Source: an uncultured Dyadobacter sp. (lineage in GTDB: Bacteria > Bacteroidota > Bacteroidia > Cytophagales > Spirosomataceae). Taken from it: 64,000 nt of DNA. The notes under the pieces are model-generated. The model was not told the origin of the DNA. It did no database searches and saw only the letters and a list, made by a program, of their open reading frames with translations. A program made the position numbers and the translations under genes. Location of the stretch: positions 8,125 through 72,124 of the forward strand of contig NZ_CAMLSE010000041.1 of the NCBI RefSeq assembly GCF_946482605.1. Reading direction: 5' to 3'. Below, in pieces: positions 34,580 to 42,612 of this stretch. Within the stretch, counting starts at the first letter, position 1, and each line of letters begins with the position of its first letter.

Positions 34580-35647
34580 ATGTCGCACAACATTCACTTC
34601 AACGAAAACACAGGTAAGCACGCTTTTTTTTCAGTCAAAGAAAAAGCGTGGCACGGCTTAGGACAAATTGTAGACGGCTGCTTGTCGAGCAGCGAAGCAA
34701 TCCGTCACGCTGGTCTTGATTATCAGGTAGTCAAAACTCCGCTTTTTACGAGTCAGATCCATCACGAGCTGGCAGGGAACATCACCATCTTTCCAGACGA
34801 GCTCACCCAAATCAGGGGATACTACGCCACCTGCCGCGCTGACTCGGGCAAACCCCTGGGCGTGGTCGGCAGTTGTTACCAGATCATCCAGAACATTGAC
34901 GCATTCACTTTCTTTGACAGCATCGCAGACGGGAAAGGCATCCGCTACGAAACTGCCGGGGCGCTCGGTGCAGGAGAGCGGATTTTTATAACTGCCAAAA
35001 TTGACGATCATATCATCGTTGGCAAAAATGATTTGATAGAGCAGTACCTGTTTCTGACTAATTCGCACGACGGATCAGGTAGCATCACAGTCGCGTTTAC
35101 ACCTGTTCGTGTGGTTTGCCAGAACACCCTCAATGCAGCAATCCAGGGGCTAAGCTCAGCGGTCAAAATACGCCATACGGCCAGCGCCACAGACCGGCTC
35201 GCCCAGGCGCATCAACTGATGGGGCTGGCCGCCAAGACCTCGGTTGCGACCGAAGCCGTCTTTAACAAATGGGCAAAGGTCCGAATCACCGACAGCCAGT
35301 TGAAACGTCTGATCCAGATGGCGATGGCGCCCGGCAAGGAGACGCTGGGCAAGATCAAGGATGGCGATCTTGATTCGCTTTCGACTCAGTTTAACAATAC
35401 CGTTGACCGTGTGTTTGAGTATGCGCTTTCAAGCCCTGAGCAGTGTCTTGTGACCACCGAAGGAACTGTCTTTGGCGCTTACAACGCCGTCACTGGATAT
35501 TTTCAGAATGTAAGAAACTACAAAACGGCCCAGGATAAAGTAAGCTCCATTCTTTTTGGCGGCAATGCCGCCCAACGGGGACAGGCTGCATTTAACCTCT
35601 GCCAGGGTTTTGCAGATTATGGCCCGGATATCTTTTGCGCAAATTAA
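34580..35647 (+). CDS. DUF932-family phage/plasmid-like protein
   Basis: This is a 355-residue protein with the DUF932 signature at the N-terminus (FSVKEKAWHGLGQIVDG) and body (LFLTNSHDGSGSITVAFTPV, RVVCQNTLNAAI). Such proteins are common on plasmids, phages and Bacteroidetes conjugative elements; their function is unknown, with links to DNA metabolism proposed. It is the first plus-strand gene of the mobilization side, followed by hairpins that probably end its transcript. Confidence 0.85.
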   Translation: MSHNIHFNENTGKHAFFSVKEKAWHGLGQIVDGCLSSSEAIRHAGLDYQVVKTPLFTSQIHHELAGNITIFPDELTQIRGYYATCRADSGKPLGVVGSCYQIIQNIDAFTFFDSIADGKGIRYETAGALGAGERIFITAKIDDHIIVGKNDLIEQYLFLTNSHDGSGSITVAFTPVRVVCQNTLNAAIQGLSSAVKIRHTASATDRLAQAHQLMGLAAKTSVATEAVFNKWAKVRITDSQLKRLIQMAMAPGKETLGKIKDGDLDSLSTQFNNTVDRVFEYALSSPEQCLVTTEGTVFGAYNAVTGYFQNVRNYKTAQDKVSSILFGGNAAQRGQAAFNLCQGFADYGPDIFCAN

Positions 35648-35654
35648 GTTTAGT

Positions 35655-35686
35655 AAATCCAGGGAGGGAATCCCTTCCCTGGATTT
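35655..35686 (+). terminator. Terminator after the DUF932 gene
   Basis: The 11-bp arms AAATCCAGGGA and TCCCTGGATTT form a stem with a loop that can itself pair (GGG/CCC), followed by a short T-run. It starts 8 bases after the stop codon. Confidence 0.75.
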
Positions 35687-35710
35687 TAATGGTAGCTGCC
35701 GAAAAATCGC

Positions 35711-35732
35711 GGCCGCCCCATTCGGGGCGGCC
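35711..35732. repeat. GC-rich hairpin downstream of the DUF932 terminator
   Basis: Perfect 9-bp arms GGCCGCCCC and GGGGCGGCC flank an ATTC loop. It has no T-run. It may back up the terminator before it. The following bases up to 36059 show no gene. Confidence 0.6.
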
Positions 35733-36059
35733 CTAACAGCGGTATGAGCGGGCAGGGTCACATTTTCTGACATTTTTAGCCCCCCGCTCATGGGTATATT
35801 GGTGCTGGGTTTCTGGTGATTTTAGCTTAGGCAAAGTCCGAAAAAAAAAATCTGGATTCAATCCGGTCGCTACTCATGATACCAAGTTAGCCTCAGACGC
35901 GATGGAAAGCAGGGCAAAATTCCGGCATAAACTCGGCCCATTCCTGCGGTGCATGGAATAGGCCCTGTCAGCGCGCCGCCGCCATTTATTCCGTTGCTTT
36001 GCCCTTCTTATCGCGCCTGTGGCGATGGGTGCACCATAATTCACTTAACCGTTAAGATT

Positions 36060-36530
36060 ATGGAAACCACTCAGAATTTCACGGATTGCTTCAAGGTTGC
36101 AGAAATTGATTTAATCTACACGCCTTCCTATAAGGTCTCAGAGCGCCCAAAGGTAAGCTCTCCTGAATCTTCTTATCAAATTCTGCTGCACAGCTGGAAC
36201 AAGGGGAAGCTGGGATTTATCGAAGAGTTCAAAGTCCTTCTATTAAACCGCGGTAACCGCGTGCTTAGAATCTACAATGTATGCCGCGGAGGAATTACTT
36301 CGACCACTGCCGATATTCGCCTGATTTTCGCAGCTGCTTTGAAAGCGGGTGCGACCGGTATGATATTGGCTCACAACCACCCGTCCGGTACGCTCTGGCC
36401 TTCCCCGCAGGACCGTCAGTTGACCCAGCGAATTAAGCAGGTCGCGCAGCTGATGGAAATCGATCTTTTAGACCACTTGATTCTTACTAGCGAGTCGTTT
36501 TACTCCTTTGCCGAGCAGGGCCAGCTTTGA
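36060..36530 (+). CDS. RadC-type JAB-domain protein
   Basis: This is a 156-residue protein with the JAMM/JAB core: a Glu early (FIEEFKVLLLNRGNRVL) and the metal-binding AHNHPSGTLWPSPQD motif. It lacks the N-terminal HhH part of chromosomal RadC. Short forms like this are typical of integrative elements, where they may act in DNA repair or anti-restriction. The start at 36060 is chosen because earlier in-frame codons are in non-coding DNA. Confidence 0.88.
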   Translation: METTQNFTDCFKVAEIDLIYTPSYKVSERPKVSSPESSYQILLHSWNKGKLGFIEEFKVLLLNRGNRVLRIYNVCRGGITSTTADIRLIFAAALKAGATGMILAHNHPSGTLWPSPQDRQLTQRIKQVAQLMEIDLLDHLILTSESFYSFAEQGQL

Positions 36531-36545
36531 AAGCGGGTGAAAATG

Positions 36546-36579
36546 AAAAAACTCGCCTGAGCGCTCAGGCGAGTTTTTT
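36546..36579. terminator. Bidirectional terminator (34-base perfect palindrome)
   Basis: AAAAAACTCGCCTGAGC pairs with its exact complement. A- and T-runs at both ends make it usable in either direction, ending the radC-like gene and the convergent 91-residue gene. Confidence 0.85.
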
Positions 36580-36612
36580 TGTACATTTCATTTACATCAC
36601 ATCTGCACGCGC

Positions 36613-36888
36613 TCAATTTAGGGCCGCCAGCTTTTTGCTTGTTTGGGTGAGGCCTGCCTTTTCAAGGATCGTTTCCAGAACAGCAGCCAATTCGCTTGCC
36701 AGAGAGGCATCAGCGAACGATAAGAGCGAACTTTCACTTTTAGCGCCCGCAAGACCGGCCTGTACGGCTGTTGCCAATAGTAGCGCCGTCTGACGCGAGA
36801 TCTTTAGGTCGAGTTTAACAACTTCTGCCATCCCCGGGCTTGAAAGCAGCGTCTCAAAAAGCATCCGGACTTCAATTTTTGTCTCCAT
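36613..36888 (-). CDS. Small hypothetical protein of the element
   Basis: This is a 91-residue helical protein (METKIEVRMLFETLLSSPGM, then ELAAVLETILEKAGLTQTSK). There is no motif I recognise. It is convergent with the RadC-like gene and ends near the bidirectional terminator. It stands just upstream of the putative oriT region. Confidence 0.55.
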   Translation of the reverse strand: METKIEVRMLFETLLSSPGMAEVVKLDLKISRQTALLLATAVQAGLAGAKSESSLLSFADASLASELAAVLETILEKAGLTQTSKKLAALN

Positions 36889-37264
36889 GTCTCCTCTGAT
36901 TAATTGTTTGTGATTACCTGCAAAGAAATGTTTGGGAGCTGGTTTTCACCCATTTAAAATTTAAAGGGGTCATTTTTATCTGGTGTTACACGCTTATTTT
37001 CGCGTCAGCCATGAGCACAAGGTGATCCTGCCGGCACGCTTCATACGGGGCTTACCAGTGTTGAGCCTCTGCTTTAAGGTGAAGGGTGCCGCCACAGGGG
37101 GCGGGTGCAACCACCTGTCTTTCCGTGGTTGGCCAGATGTATCGTTGTTACACGCGGTACCCCCGCGCTCTCAACGGATCTGGCTGCCTTTCGGCAGGGC
37201 CACTCACTCGGAACTCGTGTGGCCTGTGGCTTTGATGAATCTGTTATAGCAAATTTTCAAGAGA
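36889..37264. other. Candidate origin of transfer upstream of mobilization genes
   Basis: No gene is seen. The region contains an inverted repeat CAACCAC (37108-37114) / GTGGTTG (37125-37131) with a 10-base loop, and a direct repeat TGTTACACGC at 36984-36993 and 37146-37155. Relaxase and accessory genes start immediately after it, the usual place of oriT. The nick site cannot be defined from sequence alone. Confidence 0.4.
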
Positions 37265-37654
37265 ATGGAAGAGGGGAAAAACATCAGGTGCAAATGGGTA
37301 AATGTGAGGCTGACAGAAGCGGAGTTTGCCGAAATTTCCAGGCAGTTTGCGCTAACGACAGAGCGGAAATTAAGCGATTTTGCAAGAAGGAAACTGCTTG
37401 GCAGGCCTGTCAAGATCCTGACCCGCGACGCCTCGCTCGACGGGCTCACAGACCAGCTCGCAAAGCTTCGAACAGAGCTTTCGCGGCTGGCTGCCAACTA
37501 CAATCAGGCCATCAAAAAGCTCAACAGTCTGGCCCGGATCAAAGAATTTGAGCAGTGGCTGCTCACCTATGAGCTCGACCGTAGAAAGCTGCTCGCCCAG
37601 GTTGAGAAGACCGCGGTTTGGATCGCTGAAATTGCCCAAAGATGGTCGCCGTAA
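37265..37654 (+). CDS. MobC-like relaxosome accessory protein
   Basis: This is a 129-residue protein with a ribbon-helix-helix-like start (WVNVRLTEAEFAEISRQFAL) and a long basic helical part (LAANYNQAIKKLNSLARIKE), typical of MobC-type proteins that bind oriT and help the relaxase. It overlaps the relaxase gene by 13 bases. Confidence 0.8.
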   Translation: MEEGKNIRCKWVNVRLTEAEFAEISRQFALTTERKLSDFARRKLLGRPVKILTRDASLDGLTDQLAKLRTELSRLAANYNQAIKKLNSLARIKEFEQWLLTYELDRRKLLAQVEKTAVWIAEIAQRWSP

Positions 37655-38916
37655 TTCATAGTGGCGCAAGCCTTCGCGAGGCTGTCAACTACAATGAACA
37701 CAAAGTCAGCCGCGGGGTTGCCAAATGCATCGATGCTGGGTACTATACCCGTGATGCGCCGGATCTGAGCTTTCATCAGAAACTTTCCCGCCTGCAGGAT
37801 CTGATGGATCTCAACACGCGCGTGAAGGTGAATACGCTTCATATCTCGCTGAATTTTGCAGCCGAAGACAGGCTTGATACCAGCGCGCTTAAAGAAATAG
37901 CAGGGGTTTATCTGGACAAGATCGGTTTTGAAAGCCAGCCGTATTTGCTCTATGAGCACCTGGATGCCGCTCATCAGCATGTGCATATTGTCACGACCAA
38001 CATCAGGCCGGATGGCAGGGCCATAAGCTTGCATAATATCGGAAAGGTGCGCTCTGAGGCGGCCAGGAAACAGATCGAAACAGAGTACGGTCTGGTCAGG
38101 GCCGAGGACCATAAAAGGTCAGTTTTCAAGCTGTCGCCCGTATCTGCCTCAGCAGCAGAATATGGCCGGGCCCAGACCAAGCAGGCTATTTCCAATGTGG
38201 TTCAAACTGTGATCAAAGACTATCATTTCAGCTCGCTTTCCGAGCTGAACGCGGTGCTGGGCCAGTACCGGGTGAGCGCAGATCAGGGAAGCGAAGGCTC
38301 CCGTGTCCGGGCAAATCATGGCCTTGTTTTCAGGGTGCTTGCCCCGGATGGAAAAAGGGTGGGGGTTCCGATCAAGGCAAGTGATTTTCACTTCAAGCCC
38401 ACTTTGAAAAACCTCAAACCAATCTTTGAGAAAGGGGCGCTCGACCGCAAACCGCACGCTGTCAGATTAAAGAATACGATTGATATGACCCTTGCAAGGC
38501 GCGGTAGCGCCTCGCTTGACGCCCTTTCAGCAACACTCGGTCAACAGGGAGTTGCAGTGGTCAAGCGCACCAGTGAGGCAGGTGCTGTCTACGGGCTAAC
38601 CTACGTAGATCACCGCACGAAATCTGTATTTAACGGCAGCGATTTAGGAAAAGCATACAGCGCAAAATCGGTATTGCAGGCGCTCGAATCAGTGGCCGCA
38701 CAACAACAGGCCGCTTACACGGCGCAGCTACAAATCCGGCAACTGCAAAGCCCACAGACAGGTAATGACGGGCATGAAGGCCAGTTGGCCTTTGACGCAA
38801 GCGAGCAGGAGTCTACCGGGCTTTTTGACGATCTGCTGCAATCACAAAAAGGTGAGTCGGCAGTGCCATACCAGCTGCGAAAGCCTAAAAGAAAGACACG
38901 AAAAAGATCAATGTAA
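37642..38916 (+). CDS. Relaxase/mobilization nuclease (MobP-like)
   Basis: This is a 424-residue protein. The N-terminal relaxase domain has a catalytic Tyr in VNYNEHKVSRG and the metal-binding His cluster in HLDAAHQHVHIVTTNIRPDG. The C-terminal half is basic and ends RKPKRKTRKRSM. Relaxases nick oriT and lead the strand into the recipient cell. It lies between mobC and the coupling-protein gene on the plus strand. Confidence 0.88.
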   Translation: MVAVIHSGASLREAVNYNEHKVSRGVAKCIDAGYYTRDAPDLSFHQKLSRLQDLMDLNTRVKVNTLHISLNFAAEDRLDTSALKEIAGVYLDKIGFESQPYLLYEHLDAAHQHVHIVTTNIRPDGRAISLHNIGKVRSEAARKQIETEYGLVRAEDHKRSVFKLSPVSASAAEYGRAQTKQAISNVVQTVIKDYHFSSLSELNAVLGQYRVSADQGSEGSRVRANHGLVFRVLAPDGKRVGVPIKASDFHFKPTLKNLKPIFEKGALDRKPHAVRLKNTIDMTLARRGSASLDALSATLGQQGVAVVKRTSEAGAVYGLTYVDHRTKSVFNGSDLGKAYSAKSVLQALESVAAQQQAAYTAQLQIRQLQSPQTGNDGHEGQLAFDASEQESTGLFDDLLQSQKGESAVPYQLRKPKRKTRKRSM

Positions 38917-38935
38917 ATCACTAAAACAAACTACA

Positions 38936-40930
38936 ATGGCTTCACAGACATCAGAGAATCAGCAGGCCTTAGCGCGTATCTCGGAGATGACACGCCTGAT
39001 AGCGATCGCCGTTTTGGCGCTTCACTTTTACTATTATTGCTATGGCTTTTTTGCGGGCCACAGCCTGAGAAGCCCCTTCACTGACCAGGTCTTGGAAAAT
39101 ATTATGCGTACCGGATTATTCACCAGCATGATAAAATCTAAATCCGTTGCCCTGGGCCTGTTGGTGGTTTCGCTGATTGGAACCAAAGGTAGAAAGCAGC
39201 AGGACATGGGCTTTCAGGCCGGACTGCGCGTGCTTACTGCTGGCCTTTTTCTGTACTGGGCATCCGCGCTGGTCCTGTATTTGCAGGCGGACCTTTCCGC
39301 GCTGGCGGCTGTATATATAAGCTGCTGTTCGAGTGGCTTTATCATGGTCCTTTCAGGAGGCACGCTGCTCTCGCGGGTCATTCAAATCAAACTGGGCGGA
39401 GATATCTTTAACAGCGAAAACGAGTCTTTTCCTCAGCAGGAGAAGCTGCTGGAAAACGAGTTTTCCGTGAATCTGCCCGCTGAATATAGCCTGAAAGGCA
39501 AGCGGCGCAAGAGCTGGATAAACTTCATTAACCCTTTTCGCGGCCTGCTGGTGCTGGGCTCGCCAGGGTCGGGGAAAAGCTATTTTATCATCCGTCACAT
39601 CATCACACAGCACATCGCCAAAGGCTTTTCGATGTTTATTTATGACTTCAAATTCGATGATCTTTCGGTGATTGCCTATAACCACTGGCTTAAAAACAAG
39701 TCCCGATACAAGGTGCCTCCCACGTTTTATACAATAAATTTCGACGATCTTTCCCGCACGCACCGGTGCAACCCTTTGGAGCCCGCAAGCATGCATGACA
39801 TCACCGATGCGGCAGAATCTGCCAGAACAATCCTGATGGGACTTAACCGAGAATGGATTAAAAAGCAGGGTGATTTTTTTGTAGAGTCCTCCATTAATTT
39901 TCTGACCGCGGTCATATGGTTTCTTCGCCGCTATCAGGATGGTGAGTACTGCACTTTACCCCATGTGATCGAGCTGATGCAGATGGATTACGAGCAGCTT
40001 TTCTCGGTGCTCAGAACCGAGCAGGAAATCCAGGTGCTGGTCAACCCGTTTATCAGCGCCTTTCAGAACGATGCGGCAGAGCAGCTCGAAGGTCAGATTG
40101 CATCAGCTAAAATCGCGCTGGCGCGCCTGTCATCGCCCCAATTATATTATGTGCTGTCAGGAAATGACCTGACCCTGGATATTAATGCTCCCCAGGCCCC
40201 TAAGATTGTCTGTATCGGAAATAATCCACAGAAAGTACAGATTTATGGAGCCGTCGTTTCGCTGTTTGTTACCCGGCTTATCAAACTGGTCAACACCAAG
40301 GAAAAAATCAAAAGCAGTCTGATCTTCGACGAGTTCCCAACCATTTACCTCAACAATATTGACTCGCTGATCGCCACTGCGCGTTCCAATAAAGTCGCGA
40401 CAACCCTGGCAGTACAGGATCTTAGCCAGCTTCGGAAAGACTATGGCAAAGAGCAGGCAGACGTGCTGATGAACATCACCGGCAACCTTGTCAGCGGGCA
40501 AGTTTCCGGCGATACGGCCAAGCAGCTTTCTGAGCGCTTTGGCAAAATCCAGCAGGGACGGACCGTGCTTTCGGTAAACAGGACAGACACCACAGTGGCG
40601 AGCTCTGTGCAATTGGACCTGGCCGTACCTGCCTCAAAAATAGCTGCGCTGAGCTCGGGTGAGTTTGTCGGAATGGTCGCAGACAATCCCGATGAGCCGG
40701 TGGCGCTCAAATCGTTTCATTGCCGGATTATCAACGATCACAAGATGCTTTTAGCAGAGCAGGAAAGTTTCAAAGCCATACCTTTGGTAAGGCAGGTTTC
40801 CCAGGATTCTGTCAGGAAGACATTCTCGCAAATCAAGCAGGACGTACAGGAAATTGTTGACCAGGTTTTGGCGCAAATCAGTCAGGATCCCGCCCAGCAG
40901 CATTTGCTTGTGGTCAAGAAAAGGAAATAA
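38936..40930 (+). CDS. Type IV coupling protein (VirD4/TraG-type ATPase)
   Basis: The ATG at 38936 (MASQTSENQQALARISEMTR) starts 20 bases after the relaxase gene, although the frame is open earlier. The 664-residue product has three or four N-terminal membrane segments, then the ATPase with Walker A VLGSPGSGKSYFIIRHI, FMFIYDFKF-type beta strands and a Walker B-like SLIFDEFPTIYL. It links the relaxosome to the mating channel. In Bacteroidetes elements this gene is sometimes called mobC. Confidence 0.9.
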   Translation: MASQTSENQQALARISEMTRLIAIAVLALHFYYYCYGFFAGHSLRSPFTDQVLENIMRTGLFTSMIKSKSVALGLLVVSLIGTKGRKQQDMGFQAGLRVLTAGLFLYWASALVLYLQADLSALAAVYISCCSSGFIMVLSGGTLLSRVIQIKLGGDIFNSENESFPQQEKLLENEFSVNLPAEYSLKGKRRKSWINFINPFRGLLVLGSPGSGKSYFIIRHIITQHIAKGFSMFIYDFKFDDLSVIAYNHWLKNKSRYKVPPTFYTINFDDLSRTHRCNPLEPASMHDITDAAESARTILMGLNREWIKKQGDFFVESSINFLTAVIWFLRRYQDGEYCTLPHVIELMQMDYEQLFSVLRTEQEIQVLVNPFISAFQNDAAEQLEGQIASAKIALARLSSPQLYYVLSGNDLTLDINAPQAPKIVCIGNNPQKVQIYGAVVSLFVTRLIKLVNTKEKIKSSLIFDEFPTIYLNNIDSLIATARSNKVATTLAVQDLSQLRKDYGKEQADVLMNITGNLVSGQVSGDTAKQLSERFGKIQQGRTVLSVNRTDTTVASSVQLDLAVPASKIAALSSGEFVGMVADNPDEPVALKSFHCRIINDHKMLLAEQESFKAIPLVRQVSQDSVRKTFSQIKQDVQEIVDQVLAQISQDPAQQHLLVVKKRK

Positions 40931-41142
40931 TTAGCTTGCTCAAATTGATTCGCATCTATAATTACCACAGTTTCATAAGGACACGAAGTCGAACTAATCT
41001 GATGTAAGAAAGTGTACGCCAATACGGTCGTAAACCGTAAATTATATCATCCATCACTTTTTGTTTTTGCAGCCGCTCGGCACCGATAATGGTTTGATAA
41101 ACCTTGCTAGCAATACCTTTATTCGTATTTTATCATCATTGA

Positions 41143-42006
41143 CTATTCGATTGATAGTTGTTTGTCTCTAAATACAGTTGGCCCGACGCCTACGACCTTC
41201 TTAAATAGCCGGCTAAAATACTTCTGGTCCTCGAATCCCAGATCCAACGCAATTTCCTTGATATCCAAATTAGTGTAGAATAGTAGCCGCTGTGATTCGG
41301 CGATCACCTCTCGATGGATTAATTCTGAGACGGAGTTAGCTGTGACGGCCTTAACGCACGCATTCAAGTAGTTAACTGAAATATTTAACTGATCGGCATA
41401 ATCGGCAGGCTTTTTCAAGGTCTTATAATGGTTCCGCAGAAGCTTTTTAAAGTCTTTGGCGACAACGAACTGACGTTGCCCGCGACGCTCAGCCAGATGA
41501 TTTTGTGTTTTACGGTAAATGATCATAGCCTCGTAGACGAACGCTTTCAATAATGCATGCGTAACTATCCGGTTTAGATCAGCACCTTTGTTCAATTCTT
41601 CCAATTGCAACATCAGACCGATAGATTTTTTAAACCAGGCATCTTCGGTTTGTGAGAGCAGCACGGCCAGTACCTCGGTCACTGATTCATCCAGCGTAGA
41701 CCTGATTGGCTCATCAATTAATCTGCTGTCGAACGAGACATACCAGCCTGCTCCGCCAAGAGATGATATCACCTGGTGTACCTGTCCTGGGTATGAGATA
41801 AAAAGCATCCTGGGTTTAACCGTAACGGGCTGAAAATCGAGCATTATATCAATTTTGCCCTTTTCCAGAAGCAGACAGGTATAATGGTCATGGCGATGCG
41901 GTTTAAATGCTTCCGCGTTTTCTACATTGTTGCCAACCCACCGCTCGACTTCTACACCTGTGTGCGTATTGACCAATTTTTGCAGGATAATGTCGGTGTT
42001 TGCCAT
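41143..42006 (-). CDS. AraC-family transcriptional regulator
   Basis: This is a 287-residue protein with an N-terminal cupin-like sensing domain (PHRHDHYTCLLLEKGKIDIM) and a C-terminal double HTH (LKKPADYADQLNISVNYLNA and DIKEIALDLGFEDQKYFSRL). It is the first gene beyond the conjugation module and is transcribed towards it. It lies 39 bases from the NTF2-like gene on the same strand and could regulate it. Confidence 0.92.
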   Translation of the reverse strand: MANTDIILQKLVNTHTGVEVERWVGNNVENAEAFKPHRHDHYTCLLLEKGKIDIMLDFQPVTVKPRMLFISYPGQVHQVISSLGGAGWYVSFDSRLIDEPIRSTLDESVTEVLAVLLSQTEDAWFKKSIGLMLQLEELNKGADLNRIVTHALLKAFVYEAMIIYRKTQNHLAERRGQRQFVVAKDFKKLLRNHYKTLKKPADYADQLNISVNYLNACVKAVTANSVSELIHREVIAESQRLLFYTNLDIKEIALDLGFEDQKYFSRLFKKVVGVGPTVFRDKQLSIE

Positions 42007-42045
42007 GGATGTTAAGTTGGGGCCGGAAGTCCGGCCCCGGTTAGT

Positions 42046-42495
42046 TTAATATAAGCTTCTTACCTGCGTTCCAAACGGGTTGTCGATGATGTACCGCCAG
42101 AAGCCGTCAGGGCCTTTTCTGGCGATGTCATTGGAGGTTGCCACCATGTGTACCGGCGTGCCATCAGGGGCTTTACCGGCAATGTTCCAGTCCAATACGA
42201 GCGATGCCGTGTCACCAGCAACAAAAATATGGCGGGCAATGATGTGCATGGGCAGTTGGACGCTGTAATATTTCAAAAGCTCCTTACGGATCTGCTCGCG
42301 CCCTCGCTGAGGGACACCCTGGGCGTCGACGAGCACGGCATCCTCTACGTAGAAATCCAGCATTACATCGACATCCATCGAGTTAAAATGCGCCAAAAGC
42401 GATGGGACGATCCCTTCGGGCGTTGTTGCGAGCGGATATTTTTCTGCGATTGCATTAACTGTGTTTTCGATTGAATCCATACTTTGCTGTTTCAT
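42046..42495 (-). CDS. NTF2/SnoaL-like protein
   Basis: The ATG at 42495 (MKQQSMDSIENTV) gives 149 residues. The fold is that of SnoaL/NTF2-like proteins: a helical N-terminus, then LLAHFNSMDVDVMLDFYVED and AVLVDAQG and a beta sheet ending FWRYIIDNPFG. Such proteins are small-ligand enzymes or binding proteins; the substrate is unknown. It is divergent from the sigma-54 activator gene. Confidence 0.78.
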   Translation of the reverse strand: MKQQSMDSIENTVNAIAEKYPLATTPEGIVPSLLAHFNSMDVDVMLDFYVEDAVLVDAQGVPQRGREQIRKELLKYYSVQLPMHIIARHIFVAGDTASLVLDWNIAGKAPDGTPVHMVATSNDIARKGPDGFWRYIIDNPFGTQVRSLY

Positions 42496-42612
42496 AACTT
42501 TGGTTGATTTATTTTGTTGATGCAAAGCACGCATGGTTGCGGATTTGAATTGTCCTACTATTCGGCGCAAAAGGTGGACAAATCAACTTAAATTCAGATA
42601 TTCCTCGCACAG

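Noticed and set aside
35949..36059. Upstream extension of the RadC-like frame
   Set aside because: The extra 37 codons are Pro/Cys-rich and unlike the family; the ATG at 36060 fits better.
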